From XN24 sp035514535 (lineage in GTDB: Bacteria > Pseudomonadota > Gammaproteobacteria > Steroidobacterales > XN24), in assembly GCA_035514535.1 (NCBI GenBank), contig DATKAZ010000003.1:109928-173927 (forward strand): DNA of 64,000 nucleotides, in the 5' to 3' direction. Each line of letters starts with the position of its first letter. The stretch's first letter is position 1. Shown here one piece after another: positions 16,828-26,079 of the stretch. Below the pieces are notes generated by a model. That model had not been told where the DNA came from. It searched no databases and was given only the letters and a program-made list of their open reading frames with translations. Both the position numbers and the translations under genes were made by a program.

Positions 16828-17997
16828 CTAGTAAAGCTCGTTCAGCTTGCGCTCGTAGATTTCCTCGAGTTGCGCGACCGAGGAATAATCGCGCGCGCGC
16901 TCGAGGCTCGCGCGAGACGCCTCCGGTCGACCGATCTGCATCAGGATCACGGAACGCACGTAATGGAAACGATGCTCGTCCTTGCGCAAGCGAATCGCCT
17001 GATCGATTGCAGTCAGGGCCTCGTGAGGATGACCCGCGGCATAGGCCTGCTCCGCCAGGAAAAGATGGTAGTAAGGGTTGCCCAGCTGATAGCGACGAAT
17101 GCGGTCGCGGTAATCCCGGGCGAGCGTGTGCAGGCCGCGCTGCTCGTATAACCGGGCCAGGTTGCTCATGGCCGGCTTGTGTCTCGGATCGGCCCGCAGC
17201 CCCTGCTGGAATGCGCCCTCGGCGTGATCCCGCAGATCGTGTCGCCAGTAGAGCACGCCGAGATTGGTCCAGGCCGCAGCCACATCCCGGTCGGTGGCGA
17301 TCGCCTTGAGCAGGTAAACGAACGCCTTGCGGTCGTCCCCCGAGCGCATCGCATTGGCCCCGAGGTTGTTGTAGAACAGCGCATCGACGTGGCTGTCACT
17401 GATCGGGCGCTCCGGATAGCGGCCGCGGAAATAGGGCAGGTTGAAGTCGACCACCTGGTGGCGCGGCGGGTAGCGTCCGTCGGTCGTATCGCGTATCCGC
17501 ACGTTGACGTGCTGGTTCAGGATCGCGGTTTCGCTGTCGCCCGTCCACATGGCGGGTATCTGGACATACTGGTAGCTCACACGCAGTCGCGCCTCGCGTG
17601 CCAGCGCCACGAACAGGTTCGTGAAGGCCAGGCAGTTGCCCGCGCCGGAATGAAACATCTCCCTGGCCGTAAGGGTTGCTTCGCCCTCATAGTCGAGCGA
17701 AAACATGCCGCGCCTGAGCATCGCCTGCAACAGCCGCGCAAGGCGGGCCTCGTGCGAGTTGGCGCCGGCGACCGTCTCGCGGACGAAATTCCGCATGTCC
17801 GCATCCAGGCCGCGAATGTCCGCATCGGGCAGCTCTGTCGCGGCGACCGTTTCGCCGAACAGGGCCTCGCCGGACAGCAATTGACGCTCTCCGGGCAGGT
17901 CCGCACCGGGGCGGGCGGGTGGCGGCGAGACGCAGCCCCCCAGCGCCAAATTGAACGCGAGCACGGCCAAAGCTGTCTGCCATGGGCTGAGAAGCAC
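16828..17997 (-). CDS. Transglutaminase-like/TPR lipoprotein
   Basis: 389 residues, GTG start. A leader ending LALGGC predicts a lipoprotein. Residues ~85-220 form a transglutaminase-like cysteine-protease fold: SGAGNCLAFTNL holds the catalytic Cys, LNQHVNVRI the His and HQVVDFNLP the Asp. Residues ~225-389 are TPR units (AAAWTNLGVLYWRHD, KPAMSNLARLYEQRG). Similar proteins occur in many gammaproteobacteria; substrates are unknown, and the complete triad suggests real peptidase or amide activity in the periplasm. It is monocistronic, convergent with tRNA-Met. Confidence 0.82.
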   Translation of the reverse strand: MLLSPWQTALAVLAFNLALGGCVSPPPARPGADLPGERQLLSGEALFGETVAATELPDADIRGLDADMRNFVRETVAGANSHEARLARLLQAMLRRGMFSLDYEGEATLTAREMFHSGAGNCLAFTNLFVALAREARLRVSYQYVQIPAMWTGDSETAILNQHVNVRIRDTTDGRYPPRHQVVDFNLPYFRGRYPERPISDSHVDALFYNNLGANAMRSGDDRKAFVYLLKAIATDRDVAAAWTNLGVLYWRHDLRDHAEGAFQQGLRADPRHKPAMSNLARLYEQRGLHTLARDYRDRIRRYQLGNPYYHLFLAEQAYAAGHPHEALTAIDQAIRLRKDEHRFHYVRSVILMQIGRPEASRASLERARDYSSVAQLEEIYERKLNELY

Positions 17998-18035
17998 GAT
18001 GCGGGTACCCTCGAGAAACGGTCCCTAGCTGAAAC

Positions 18036-18063
18036 CTTGATCTCTTTGCTTCGACAGATCAAG
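18036..18063. terminator. Inverted repeat after the RND operon
   Basis: CTTGATCT and AGATCAAG, perfect 8-bp arms around 12 nt, lie just past the RND gene stop. No clear T-run follows on the minus strand. It could end the efflux operon transcript or be an operator of the downstream lipoprotein gene. Confidence 0.35.
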
Positions 18064-18075
18064 TCCCGATGGAGT

Positions 18076-21000
18076 TCAGGCAGTTATGGCGGGCGGCCGC
18101 TGCGCGGCGCTGCCCGCCGGCCGCATCAGCAACCGGTACAGCGCCGGAATGACGATCAGCGTCAGCAAGGTGGAGGCGATCAGGCCGGAGATGATGGCCC
18201 AGGCGAGCGGCGGCCAGAGGGTCGAGCGCGTGAATGTCAGCGGCAGCAGCCCCGCAACGGTCGTCCCCGTGGTCATCAGGATCGGGCGCGTCCGCCTGCC
18301 GACCGCCGCGACGATCGCCGCGCCCGTCTCCAGGCCGTCGCGCTCCAGCCTGCGAATCAGGTCGATCAGGACGATGGCGTTGTTCACCACGATTCCCACC
18401 AGCGCGACCACACCGAGGATTGCGGTGAAGCTGAACGGCTGGCGCGCGAGCAGCAACCCCGGGGCTACGCCGACGACGGCCAGCGGCACGGTCACCAGCA
18501 CGATGCCGAGCAGGCGGAAGGAATTGAACTGGTACAACAGGAACACCAGCAACAGCAGGAGACCGATCGGCAGGGTCCTGAACAGTGCGGTATTGGCTTC
18601 GCCCGCCTCGGCTGCCGCGCCGCCATAGACGAGGCGTACGCCGGGCGGCAAGTCGAGTTGCTCGAGTCGCGGCGCCACCGCTGACAGTACCTCGCCGTAG
18701 GTATAGCCCTCGGCGGTTTCCGCCAGGACCGCCGTCATCCGCTGCATGTCCCAGTGGCGTATCACGGCCGGCTGCCATTCCACGCGGGTATTGACCACGT
18801 GTCCCAGCGGCACGACGCCGCCGCCAGGCAGGGCGAGCGGCAACCCGTCGAGCGCCTCGATCGGGAACGCGCGCCCTTCGGGCGAACGCAGCAACATCGG
18901 CAAAGGCTCACGTCGCGCGCGCCAGGTGGAAATCTCCTTGCCGAGGCTGATGCCTGCGAGCATGGTCGCTACATCCGCGCGAGCCAGGCCGAAGCGGGCC
19001 GCGGCCGCATCATCCACATCCAGCGAGATCGTGGCGATACCCGTGCCGAGACTGTGGCGCACGTCTACGGCGCCCGCGGTGTCGCGCAGCAGGCGCATCA
19101 CCTGCTCAGCGGTGGCGACGAGCTCGGCGGGGCGCTCGGAAAAGATCCTGATCTCGATCGGTGCGTCCAGCGGCGGCCCCTGTCCCAGCCGCGCCGCCAC
19201 GACGTGCGCATCGGGCAGGATCTCCCCCGCGCGGCCACGTACCCAGTCCATCAGCGCCGGGAGATCGCGATCGCGCTCGGTGACGACGACGATGCGACCG
19301 AGATGGGGGGCGCGCGGAATCTTGATCAGGTTGTAGTAGAAGCGCGCACCACTGAATCCGGCGAAGACATGGACGCCGGTGACGTCCGGGCGGCCGGCGA
19401 TCTCGAGCGCCAGCGCGTTGGTCTGCAGGGCGGTGTGCTCGAGTTCGGTCCCCTCGGAAAAACGCAGGTCCACGATCAACTGGTTGCGATCCGTGCTCGG
19501 GAAGAAGTCCCTGGGGATCTGGCCGGACAATGCGATGCCGAAGGCCACGAGTACAACGGCCGCAGCGAGTATGGGCCAGGGCCTGCGGACCGCCAGCGAG
19601 CCGAGACGCTCGCCAAGTCGCGCCATGCGCTTGGCGGAGTCGCCGTCCTGCGGCCGCAGGGTGAGGGTCGCCAGCACAGGCGTCGCGAATACTGCGTATA
19701 CGTAGCTTACGACCAGCGTCAGCATGACCAGTACGGGGATGCCGCGCGTGAAATCCGCCGTGTCGCCACGCGCCAGCAGCAGCGGCATGAAAGCCGCGAG
19801 GGTCGTGCCGGTCGCGGCCGCCAGCGGTCCCGCCAGCTCGCGTACCGACAACACGGCGGCCTCGCGCCTGGGCCGACCCTGGTCCAGGTGCCACTGCAGG
19901 TTCTCCACCATGACGATGGCGTTGTCCACCAGCATGCCGAGCGCGATGACCAGTCCCGCGATGGCCATCTGGTGCAGGATGCCGCCGCCCATGGCGTAAA
20001 GGCCCAGCGCCGACAGCGTCACGAGCGGCAGCACGACGGCCACCGTGAGCCCGAGCCGCGGCCCCATGAAGGCCAGCAGCACGAACACGACGACGGCGAC
20101 GCCGATGAGCAGTGAACGTGCGAGCTCGCCGAGACGATCCTCGACCCACCTGGGTTGATAGAACATCTCGTGGATCTCGAGTGGCGCGTAGGCCGGACGC
20201 AACTCGTCGAGCAGCAGGCGCAGCCGCTCGCCGAAGCGAACTGCATTGAGCCTGTTTTCGGGAATGACGATACCCAGGCCGACCGCAGGGCGGCCGTTGA
20301 ACCACATGCGCTCGCTCGGTGGATCGGCCGGCTCGAGCCGCAGGCCGGCGATTTCCCTGAGCGGCAGCAGCGCCCCGGACCCGAGGCGGATCGGCGTGTC
20401 GCCGAGCTCCTCCAGGTCTCGGAACTCGGTCTGGGGCCGCAGCACCAGCGAACGGCCGTTGCGACTCATCGAGCCACCCGGCATGGTGACATTGCGGGCA
20501 GCGAGCTGCTCGCTGATGCTGTTGGCGTCGAGTTCCCAGTTGCCGGCCACGGAGGGATCCAGCCCCACCACGAGTTGCTCGACCGGGTCGGCGAGCAGCT
20601 CCACCCTGGCGATGTCATCCATGCGGAACAGGTCGCGACGCAACGCCCGGGCGGCGTCGTTCAGCACGAGCAGGTCGTCCGAGCCGGTGACGGCGAGCAC
20701 GATGCCCTCGGTGTCCATCATCCGGTCGAGCACTTCGGGCTGTCCGGCGCCGTCCGGGAACTTGCGCTCCGCGCGTTCCACGGCGACGCGGATGCGCTGC
20801 CAGACGTCGTCCGTGTCATAGACATGCTGGTGCATGCCGACGATGAGCTGCGCAAAGCCCAGCCGCGTCGTGCCGCGCAACTCGTTGACCTCCCCGATCT
20901 GCGCGATCTCTTCCTCGAGGGGATTGAGGACGAGGCGTTCGACCTGGGCGGCGTCCGCTCCTGGCCAGACGACCAGCACCTGGCCGTAGCGATACGGGAA

Positions 21001-21117
21001 AAACGGGTCTTCCTGCCGGTCCATCTCGAGCCAGGCGAACAGGCCGATGAGCGAAAGCGTCAAGACCGCCGCGAGGATCAGCCGGCGGCGCTCCAGGCTG
21101 GCGAGAATGGCATTCAG
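18076..21117 (-). CDS. RND-family efflux permease (AcrB/MdtB-like)
   Basis: About 1013 residues. An inner-membrane proton-driven pump with two six-helix halves and two large periplasmic loops. PFFPYRYGQVLVVWPGADAA is the porter-domain opening of the RND type, GMLVDNAIVMVENL is helix 4 with the proton-relay acidic residue, and GVVVNNAIVLIDLI-like text (VGIVVNNAIVLID) marks the second half. The frame has no ATG/GTG near its expected start. A CTG at 21115-21117 overlapping the adaptor stop gives the expected short basic N-terminus; the TTG at 21063 would start inside the first helix. It follows the adaptor without gap. The substrate is unknown; a tolC partner is not in this operon. Confidence 0.9.
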   Translation of the reverse strand: MNAILASLERRRLILAAVLTLSLIGLFAWLEMDRQEDPFFPYRYGQVLVVWPGADAAQVERLVLNPLEEEIAQIGEVNELRGTTRLGFAQLIVGMHQHVYDTDDVWQRIRVAVERAERKFPDGAGQPEVLDRMMDTEGIVLAVTGSDDLLVLNDAARALRRDLFRMDDIARVELLADPVEQLVVGLDPSVAGNWELDANSISEQLAARNVTMPGGSMSRNGRSLVLRPQTEFRDLEELGDTPIRLGSGALLPLREIAGLRLEPADPPSERMWFNGRPAVGLGIVIPENRLNAVRFGERLRLLLDELRPAYAPLEIHEMFYQPRWVEDRLGELARSLLIGVAVVVFVLLAFMGPRLGLTVAVVLPLVTLSALGLYAMGGGILHQMAIAGLVIALGMLVDNAIVMVENLQWHLDQGRPRREAAVLSVRELAGPLAAATGTTLAAFMPLLLARGDTADFTRGIPVLVMLTLVVSYVYAVFATPVLATLTLRPQDGDSAKRMARLGERLGSLAVRRPWPILAAAVVLVAFGIALSGQIPRDFFPSTDRNQLIVDLRFSEGTELEHTALQTNALALEIAGRPDVTGVHVFAGFSGARFYYNLIKIPRAPHLGRIVVVTERDRDLPALMDWVRGRAGEILPDAHVVAARLGQGPPLDAPIEIRIFSERPAELVATAEQVMRLLRDTAGAVDVRHSLGTGIATISLDVDDAAAARFGLARADVATMLAGISLGKEISTWRARREPLPMLLRSPEGRAFPIEALDGLPLALPGGGVVPLGHVVNTRVEWQPAVIRHWDMQRMTAVLAETAEGYTYGEVLSAVAPRLEQLDLPPGVRLVYGGAAAEAGEANTALFRTLPIGLLLLLVFLLYQFNSFRLLGIVLVTVPLAVVGVAPGLLLARQPFSFTAILGVVALVGIVVNNAIVLIDLIRRLERDGLETGAAIVAAVGRRTRPILMTTGTTVAGLLPLTFTRSTLWPPLAWAIISGLIASTLLTLIVIPALYRLLMRPAGSAAQRPPAITA

Positions 21118-22184
21118 GGCAGCACCCTCACGGCCTCGCCGGCGAGCAGTTGCTGGTGGCCGGCGACCACCACGCGGTCGCCGGCGGCCAGTTCGCCCCC
21201 GACTGTCACGCGCGCGCCGACGAGCCGCCCCACGGACACCGGGACAAGCACCGCGCGGCTGTTCACGACGAGGAACACGCGCGTCTGGCCCGTGCCGGGG
21301 TCAACGATCGCCCCCAGCGGGACAGTCAACGCGGGCTCCTGGGCAGGCGCCACCGCGACGTGTACCGACGTGCCCGGCTCCCAGTCGTCGGCGTCCAGCA
21401 AGGTGGCAATGGCGGGCGCAGGTCGGCCCTGGCGTGCCTGGCCGACCTCCCGGAGGCGCGCGTCGACCCGGCGGCCGGAATTCACCGCGCGTACTTCGAC
21501 CTGGACACCGGGCGCCAGGCGGCGCGCAAGGTCCTCCGGCAACTGGACTTCGACCTCGAGCCCGCCGTCGCCCGCGAGCGCGAGCACCGCTTGTCCGGCC
21601 TGCACGAAATCCCCGGGCTCCACCAGCAGGTCACTGACGATCGCTGCGAATGGCGCGCGCAGCACCGCGTCGGCCAGCTGGTCGCGTGCCTCCGTCACGC
21701 CCGCGAGCGCCTGCGCGCGTGCCTCGCGCGTGGCGTTGCGCTCGGCGAGAGTCCGGTCGAGCAATTCCGCCGAGGCTAGCCCCCGGCCGTGCAGCTCGCG
21801 GGCGCGCTCATGGTCCGCATCGAGTTGCCGCAGGCGCTCGTCGAGTTCGCGCACGCGCGCCTCGGCAGCGGCAAACTTCGGACCGAGAACGGGGTTCTGC
21901 AGGCTCGCGAGGCGCTGACCCGCCGCGACCTGCTCGCCCCGCACGACAAAGCGCTCGGCGAGATGGCCCGCCTGGAGAAACGCCGGTTCCACGCGCCGCG
22001 TCGCGCGCACGACGCCGGGCAGGCGCAGCTCGCGCGCGGCGGTCGAGATCTCGACCTCGGCCACGCGCACCGGGATGACGTGCTCCGCCTCCCGAGGCAT
22101 TTCGTCGGGGGCCTGCGGCGCGTTGCAGGCCGCGAGGCCGAGGGCGAGGAGGGCGATACCGGGAAAGCGGCGATTGTCAGCCAT
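21114..22184 (-). CDS. RND efflux periplasmic adaptor (HlyD/MFP family)
   Basis: 356 residues from the ATG at 22184. LALGLAAC is a lipobox, so it is anchored in the inner membrane. The lipoyl-like half (LPGVVRATRRVEPAFLQAG), a helical hairpin rich in Glu/Arg/Ala (residues ~100-170), the second lipoyl half (APFAAIVSDLLVEPGDFVQAGQ) and a beta-barrel follow in order. It bridges the RND pump to an outer-membrane channel. The stop overlaps the proposed start of the pump and the start lies 11 bp after the TetR gene, so the three form one operon. Confidence 0.92.
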   Translation of the reverse strand: MADNRRFPGIALLALGLAACNAPQAPDEMPREAEHVIPVRVAEVEISTAARELRLPGVVRATRRVEPAFLQAGHLAERFVVRGEQVAAGQRLASLQNPVLGPKFAAAEARVRELDERLRQLDADHERARELHGRGLASAELLDRTLAERNATREARAQALAGVTEARDQLADAVLRAPFAAIVSDLLVEPGDFVQAGQAVLALAGDGGLEVEVQLPEDLARRLAPGVQVEVRAVNSGRRVDARLREVGQARQGRPAPAIATLLDADDWEPGTSVHVAVAPAQEPALTVPLGAIVDPGTGQTRVFLVVNSRAVLVPVSVGRLVGARVTVGGELAAGDRVVVAGHQQLLAGEAVRVLP

Positions 22185-22195
22185 GGCGGTGCCTG

Positions 22196-22801
22196 TCAGG
22201 TGCGGGGCAACAGCCCCTCCATGAAGATCTTGAGGAAGTCGTCCAGGTATTCCTGGTCGTTGCCGACGCCGGGCCACTGCGAGTGATGCGTGCGCGCGGT
22301 GAACCACTGAGTGCAGCCGTTGACGAACATCGTCACGACATGCGCGGGATTGACGTCCGCGCGCAACAGGCCGCGCTGTTGCGCCTGGCGAACGCGCTCG
22401 GCACCGAGGCGCACCAGCTCCGCATCAAGCCGGCCACAGCTCTGGTCTGCGTCGAGGTGGCTCCAGGCAAACAGCCGCACGACCTCCGGATTGGCCTGCA
22501 GGAAGGCGAAGTAGCGGATGACTGCGTTCGTCAGCAGCGCCGCATCCGGCGCGTCCGCCTGGCGCAACTCAGCCTGCTGGCCTTCCGCGTAGGCGGAAAA
22601 GGCGCGCTCCTTGACGAGCTCCCAGAGGGCTTCCTTGCTGCCGAAATGGTGGTGGATGAGGCTCTTCGTCACGCCCGAGCGGGCGGCGACCTCCCTCATG
22701 CTGACCGCGGCGAAACCCTTGGCCACGAAAAGAGCATGAGCGGCCTCGAGAATGCGTTCCCGGGTGAGGTCCGGATCCCGGGTACCGGTGACGGTGTTCA
22801 T
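22196..22801 (-). CDS. TetR-family repressor of the RND operon
   Basis: 201 residues from the ATG at 22801. RERILEAAHALFVAKGFAAVSMREVAARSGVTKSLIHHHFGSKEALW is split here into the helix-turn-helix opening (residues ~12-55): the recognition helix region reads SLIHHHFGSKE. The C-terminal domain, which should bind an inducer, has no identifiable class. As the first gene of tetR-adaptor-pump with its own operator, autoregulation and derepression by a pump substrate are likely. Confidence 0.92.
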   Translation of the reverse strand: MNTVTGTRDPDLTRERILEAAHALFVAKGFAAVSMREVAARSGVTKSLIHHHFGSKEALWELVKERAFSAYAEGQQAELRQADAPDAALLTNAVIRYFAFLQANPEVVRLFAWSHLDADQSCGRLDAELVRLGAERVRQAQQRGLLRADVNPAHVVTMFVNGCTQWFTARTHHSQWPGVGNDQEYLDDFLKIFMEGLLPRT

Positions 22802-22817
22802 GGGCGCGAGAGTACAA

Positions 22818-22837
22818 TTAACTGGCCGACCGGTCAA
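22818..22837. promoter_or_regulatory. Candidate TetR operator over the efflux promoter
   Basis: An imperfect 20-bp palindrome (14 of 20 positions symmetric) with GACCGGTCAA on one side and TTAACTGGCC on the other, 16 bp before the tetR ATG. On the minus strand its end TTGACC can serve as a -35, 17 bp from TACTCT, so a bound repressor would block transcription. Confidence 0.55.
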
Positions 22838-22933
22838 TTCATGATCACAGGTTGGATTCAGCCCTGGCACCCGCTGGTTTGCGGCCCGGAAATACGGATC
22901 CGCCGGCGGGCCGTCGCCGGCGAAAGCCGAGCC

Positions 22934-23395
22934 TCACTCCCCGCTGACGGCGAAGTCCTGCGCGAACGGATTGCTGTCGGCGGGGGTGATGCGAATGTGC
23001 CCATGGCCGGTCGCCACGTGGCAGGCGTTGCAGGCGCCGATCAGGTCCGTCAAGCCGCTGTCGCCTGCCGGCCAGTCGACGGCGTCGGTGACGTCTTCCA
23101 GCTGCTCGATCCGCGGCAGCAGCATTTCCCTGACCAGCGCGCCGACCGGATAGTCGTCGTAGTGCTCGATCGTGTCGGCCACGAACTCGGAAGTCTCTTC
23201 CAGCTCATGGAGGTAGAAGTGCGCCAGCGGCGCATTGCGGGCGTCGATGGAGAGCTGCAGCTTGTGCGTGTAGGTCTGCATGCGCTCCATCAGCACGGCG
23301 AGCCCGGGCTCGCCACCGAACGCCGGCATCGTCGTCATGCAGATCAGCATGGCGAGCCATGCCCGGGCATTGGGCAAACATGTCCTTGCGGCCAT
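22934..23395 (-). CDS. Periplasmic c-type cytochrome-like protein
   Basis: 153 residues. A signal peptide is visible up to about residue 27 (TTMPAFGG). The mature part is mostly helical and rich in acidic residues, and one haem-attachment motif C122-x2-C125-H126 lies near the C-terminus, as in class II cytochromes such as cytochrome c'. No second haem motif is present. Class II proteins can bind NO or act in electron transfer, but nothing here fixes the partner. It is divergent from feoABC with a shared 153-bp regulatory gap. Confidence 0.7.
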   Translation of the reverse strand: MAARTCLPNARAWLAMLICMTTMPAFGGEPGLAVLMERMQTYTHKLQLSIDARNAPLAHFYLHELEETSEFVADTIEHYDDYPVGALVREMLLPRIEQLEDVTDAVDWPAGDSGLTDLIGACNACHVATGHGHIRITPADSNPFAQDFAVSGE

Positions 23396-23429
23396 CTTCA
23401 GCTCCTTTCACGCCTCGCCAGGAATCAGC

Positions 23430-23448
23430 CTGATCGAGAATCATTTGC
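23430..23448. promoter_or_regulatory. Possible Fur box between the cytochrome gene and feoA
   Basis: The 19 bases centred on GAGAATCATT match the Fur consensus GATAATGATAATCATTATC in about 11 positions, with the AATCATT core intact. A TATACT -10-like hexamer for feoA follows at 23485-23490. The match is modest, though feo genes are usual Fur targets. Confidence 0.35.
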
Positions 23449-23548
23449 GTTAAATCCGTATCCACATGCCCGGAATCGCGGGCCTATACTGGCCACCGCT
23501 GCCGAGTAGCGCCGCATTCGCCAGCCAGATTAACGACAGGACGTCACC

Positions 23549-23833
23549 GTGACCAGCGCCCAATCCGTCTCCCTCAGTGATCTGCCCACGGGGTTTCGCG
23601 GCATCGTCGCGCGCGTCAACGGCGGGCGTGACCTGGACGCCCGACTTGCGGCCATGGGACTGACGGCGGGAACCGAGATCGTCGTCCTGCAGAACCGCGG
23701 CTTCGGTCCTATGCTGGCCAAGGTCCGCGACACGCGAATCGCTCTCGGCCGCGGCCAGGCCGGCATGGTGACCGTCTATGAATGCGAACCCGCAGACCCT
23801 CGCACCGCCACCAGACTCGCCGCGCCCGGCTGA
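23549..23833 (+). CDS. feoA: Ferrous iron transport protein A
   Basis: 94 residues, GTG start. A cytoplasmic SH3-like protein needed for FeoB-mediated Fe(II) uptake. The FeoA pattern of a small beta-barrel is seen (SLSDLPTGFRGIVARVNGG, LAAMGLTAGTEIVVLQNRGFGPM). It overlaps the feoB frame by 56 bp. Confidence 0.9.
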   Translation: MTSAQSVSLSDLPTGFRGIVARVNGGRDLDARLAAMGLTAGTEIVVLQNRGFGPMLAKVRDTRIALGRGQAGMVTVYECEPADPRTATRLAAPG

Positions 23834-25832
23834 GTCGCGGCGCCTTGTTGTCGGCCTCGCGGGACAGCCCAACGTCGGCAAGTCCACGGTCTTCAGCATC
23901 CTCACGGGCCTGACGGCCGAGGTCGGTAACTGGCCGGGGAGGACGGTCGAGCGCCGCGAGGGTTCGGTGCGCATCGGTGGGCGCGAATTCCATATCGTCG
24001 ATCTGCCGGGCACCTACAGCCTGACCTCCAATTCGGAGGAAGAGCGCATCGCGCGCGACTTCATCCTCGGGGAGCGACCCGACGTCATCGTGATGCTTGC
24101 GGATGCGTCCGCGCTGGAGCGCAACCTCTACCTGCTGGCCGAGTTGCTGCTGTTGCCGATTCCGGTCGTACTCGGCGTCAACATGATCGACGTGGCCCGG
24201 CGGGAGGGCATGGAGTTCGACGCCCATGTGCTCCAGGCGGCGCTCGACCTGCCGGTCGTGCCGATGGTCGCCAGTCGCAACGAGGGCGTGGCCGAGCTGC
24301 TCGCGGCCGCGGCGGCCGTCGCGGACGGCAGGCAGACGTTCGCGCCGGAACGGCCCGAGATCGCGGCGGCGCACCGGGAGGTGTACGAGCGGATTCAGGC
24401 GCTGATCGCCCCCGCGGTGCCTCCGGGCCTGCCGGGGGACTGGGCGGCCCTGAAGCTGCTCGAGGGCGATCGCGAAGTGACGAGCAAGGCCCACCAATGG
24501 CTGCCGCCGGCAGAGTGGGCGCAGGTCCATGCATTGCTGCGCGAGCACGAAGACGCGGTGCTCGATGTGGCCGGCGCCCGCTACGAGTGGATCGGCCGGA
24601 TGGTGCGTGCCGCGGTACGCCGCCCGCGGCTCGGGCAGATCAGCTTCACAGATCGCTTCGACCGGATCGCGACGCACCCCGGCTGGGGCCTGGCGCTGCT
24701 GCTCGCGGTTTTCGGCATGGTGTTCTGGCTCACGTTCTCCGTCGCCGGTCCCGTCCAGGAATGGCTTGCGGACAGCGTCATTGCTGCACTTTCGACCAAC
24801 CTCGCCGGGGCGCTCGCCGGCGCGCCGGCGTGGCTGTCCGGCATGCTGGTGGACGGCATGCTGGCCGGTGCCGGCATCGTCGTGACTTTCGTGCCGATAC
24901 TTTTCGTGTTCTTTCTCGCCCTCGGCTTCCTCGAGGACACCGGCTACCAGAGCCGCATGGCCTACGTGATGGACCGCTTCATGCATCGCCTCGGACTGCA
25001 CGGCAAGAGCTTCCTGCCGCTGTTCCTCGGCTTCGGCTGCAACGTGCCCGCCGTGATGGGCAGTCGGGTGATCGAATCGCGCCCGGCGCGGCTCCTCACG
25101 ATCGTGCTGACGCCGTTCGTGCCGTGCAGCGCGCGCCTGCTGGTGCTGGCCTTCCTGGTGCCGCTGTTCTTTCCGGCCTACCCGGCACTGGTCGCCTGGG
25201 GCCTGGTCGCAGGCAACCTCGTCGTGCTGGTGCTCGTCGGGCTGCTGCTTGATCGCTTCGTGTTCCGCCGCGAGCGCCTTGCGTTCATCATGGAAATGCC
25301 GCTTTACCATGTGCCGAACCTGCGCACCATCCTGGTATTCGCGACGACCAACGTGTGGACCTTCATGAAGCGTGCGGCAACGATCATCGTGGTCGTCTCG
25401 ATGATCATCTGGCTGCTGGTCAGCTACCCGGTTGGGCGGGTGGACGACAGCTACCTGGCGGTGATCGGCAGGCTCCTGGAGCCGGTCGGCGCGTTGATGG
25501 GGCTCGACTGGCGACTGATCGTCGCGACCTTGTCGGCCTTCGTCGCCAAGGAGAACGCGGTCGCGGCGCTGGGGATCATCTACGGCGTCGATGGCGAGAA
25601 TCTCGGCACGACGCTGGCCGCGTTCGTGACCCCGGCGGCGGGCCTGGCGTTTCTCGTCGTCAACATGCTGTTCGTACCCTGTGTGGCCACGGTGGCAGCG
25701 GTCCGCCAGGAGACCGGCAGCTGGCGCTGGACGGCGGCCAGCACCGGCCTGATGCTTGCCAGCGCGCTGTTGTTCGGTACGCTGGTCTACGAGGGGGCGT
25801 TACTGCTCGGACTGGGGGGCGTCGATGCTTAA
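23778..25832 (+). CDS. feoB: Ferrous iron transporter B
   Basis: 684 residues, somewhat shorter than the ~770 of enteric FeoB. An N-terminal G domain has GQPNVGKST (G1, about residues 29-37), DLPGTYSL (G3) and NMID (G4); a GDI-like helical linker follows, then a membrane half with two Gate repeats (FGCNVPAVMGSR and the later FVAKENAVAALG) and a cysteine FVPCSARL segment. It imports Fe(II) across the inner membrane. The ATG at 23778 lies within feoA, giving a long 56-bp overlap; the conserved G domain starts after residue 21, so a shorter start is possible. Confidence 0.96.
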   Translation: MNANPQTLAPPPDSPRPAESRRLVVGLAGQPNVGKSTVFSILTGLTAEVGNWPGRTVERREGSVRIGGREFHIVDLPGTYSLTSNSEEERIARDFILGERPDVIVMLADASALERNLYLLAELLLLPIPVVLGVNMIDVARREGMEFDAHVLQAALDLPVVPMVASRNEGVAELLAAAAAVADGRQTFAPERPEIAAAHREVYERIQALIAPAVPPGLPGDWAALKLLEGDREVTSKAHQWLPPAEWAQVHALLREHEDAVLDVAGARYEWIGRMVRAAVRRPRLGQISFTDRFDRIATHPGWGLALLLAVFGMVFWLTFSVAGPVQEWLADSVIAALSTNLAGALAGAPAWLSGMLVDGMLAGAGIVVTFVPILFVFFLALGFLEDTGYQSRMAYVMDRFMHRLGLHGKSFLPLFLGFGCNVPAVMGSRVIESRPARLLTIVLTPFVPCSARLLVLAFLVPLFFPAYPALVAWGLVAGNLVVLVLVGLLLDRFVFRRERLAFIMEMPLYHVPNLRTILVFATTNVWTFMKRAATIIVVVSMIIWLLVSYPVGRVDDSYLAVIGRLLEPVGALMGLDWRLIVATLSAFVAKENAVAALGIIYGVDGENLGTTLAAFVTPAAGLAFLVVNMLFVPCVATVAAVRQETGSWRWTAASTGLMLASALLFGTLVYEGALLLGLGGVDA

Positions 25833-26079
25833 GCGCTTGCTGGCCACGATTGCCACGGGGCGGATCGGCAGCACGGCCGAACTCGCCGTCGCGACCGGCA
25901 CATCGCCCGAGATGATCGAGGCGCTGGTGGCCGAGCTCGAGCGGCGTGGCCTGTTGCAGCGTGCCGGCGATTGCGGCGCGGTCTGCACCGGATGCCCGGC
26001 CGAGCCCTCCTGCGGGCCGGTCGGACAGGCCCACGCATGGATCCTGACGGCCTCCGGCCGCCGCTACGCCGGACCCTGA
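25825..26079 (+). CDS. feoC: FeoC-like winged-helix protein with four cysteines
   Basis: 84 residues. A small winged HTH (LAVATGTSPEMIEALVAELERRGLL is the helix pair, residues 19-44) is followed by C50-x3-C54-x2-C57-x5-C63, an arrangement like the Fe-S-binding loop of FeoC. FeoC stabilises FeoB and may sense iron or oxygen. The start overlaps feoB by eight bases and its stop overlaps the next gene (TGATG), so all four genes are co-translated. Confidence 0.8.
   Translation: MLKRLLATIATGRIGSTAELAVATGTSPEMIEALVAELERRGLLQRAGDCGAVCTGCPAEPSCGPVGQAHAWILTASGRRYAGP

Noticed and set aside
22860..22880. TGGCAC followed by TTTGC as sigma-54 promoter
   Set aside because: Spacer is seven instead of five bases and no gene is correctly placed.
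25971..26078. Longer start of the feo-linked membrane protein
   Set aside because: Frame overlaps feoC entirely; ATG 26079 forms a stop-start overlap and begins the hydrophobic helix.
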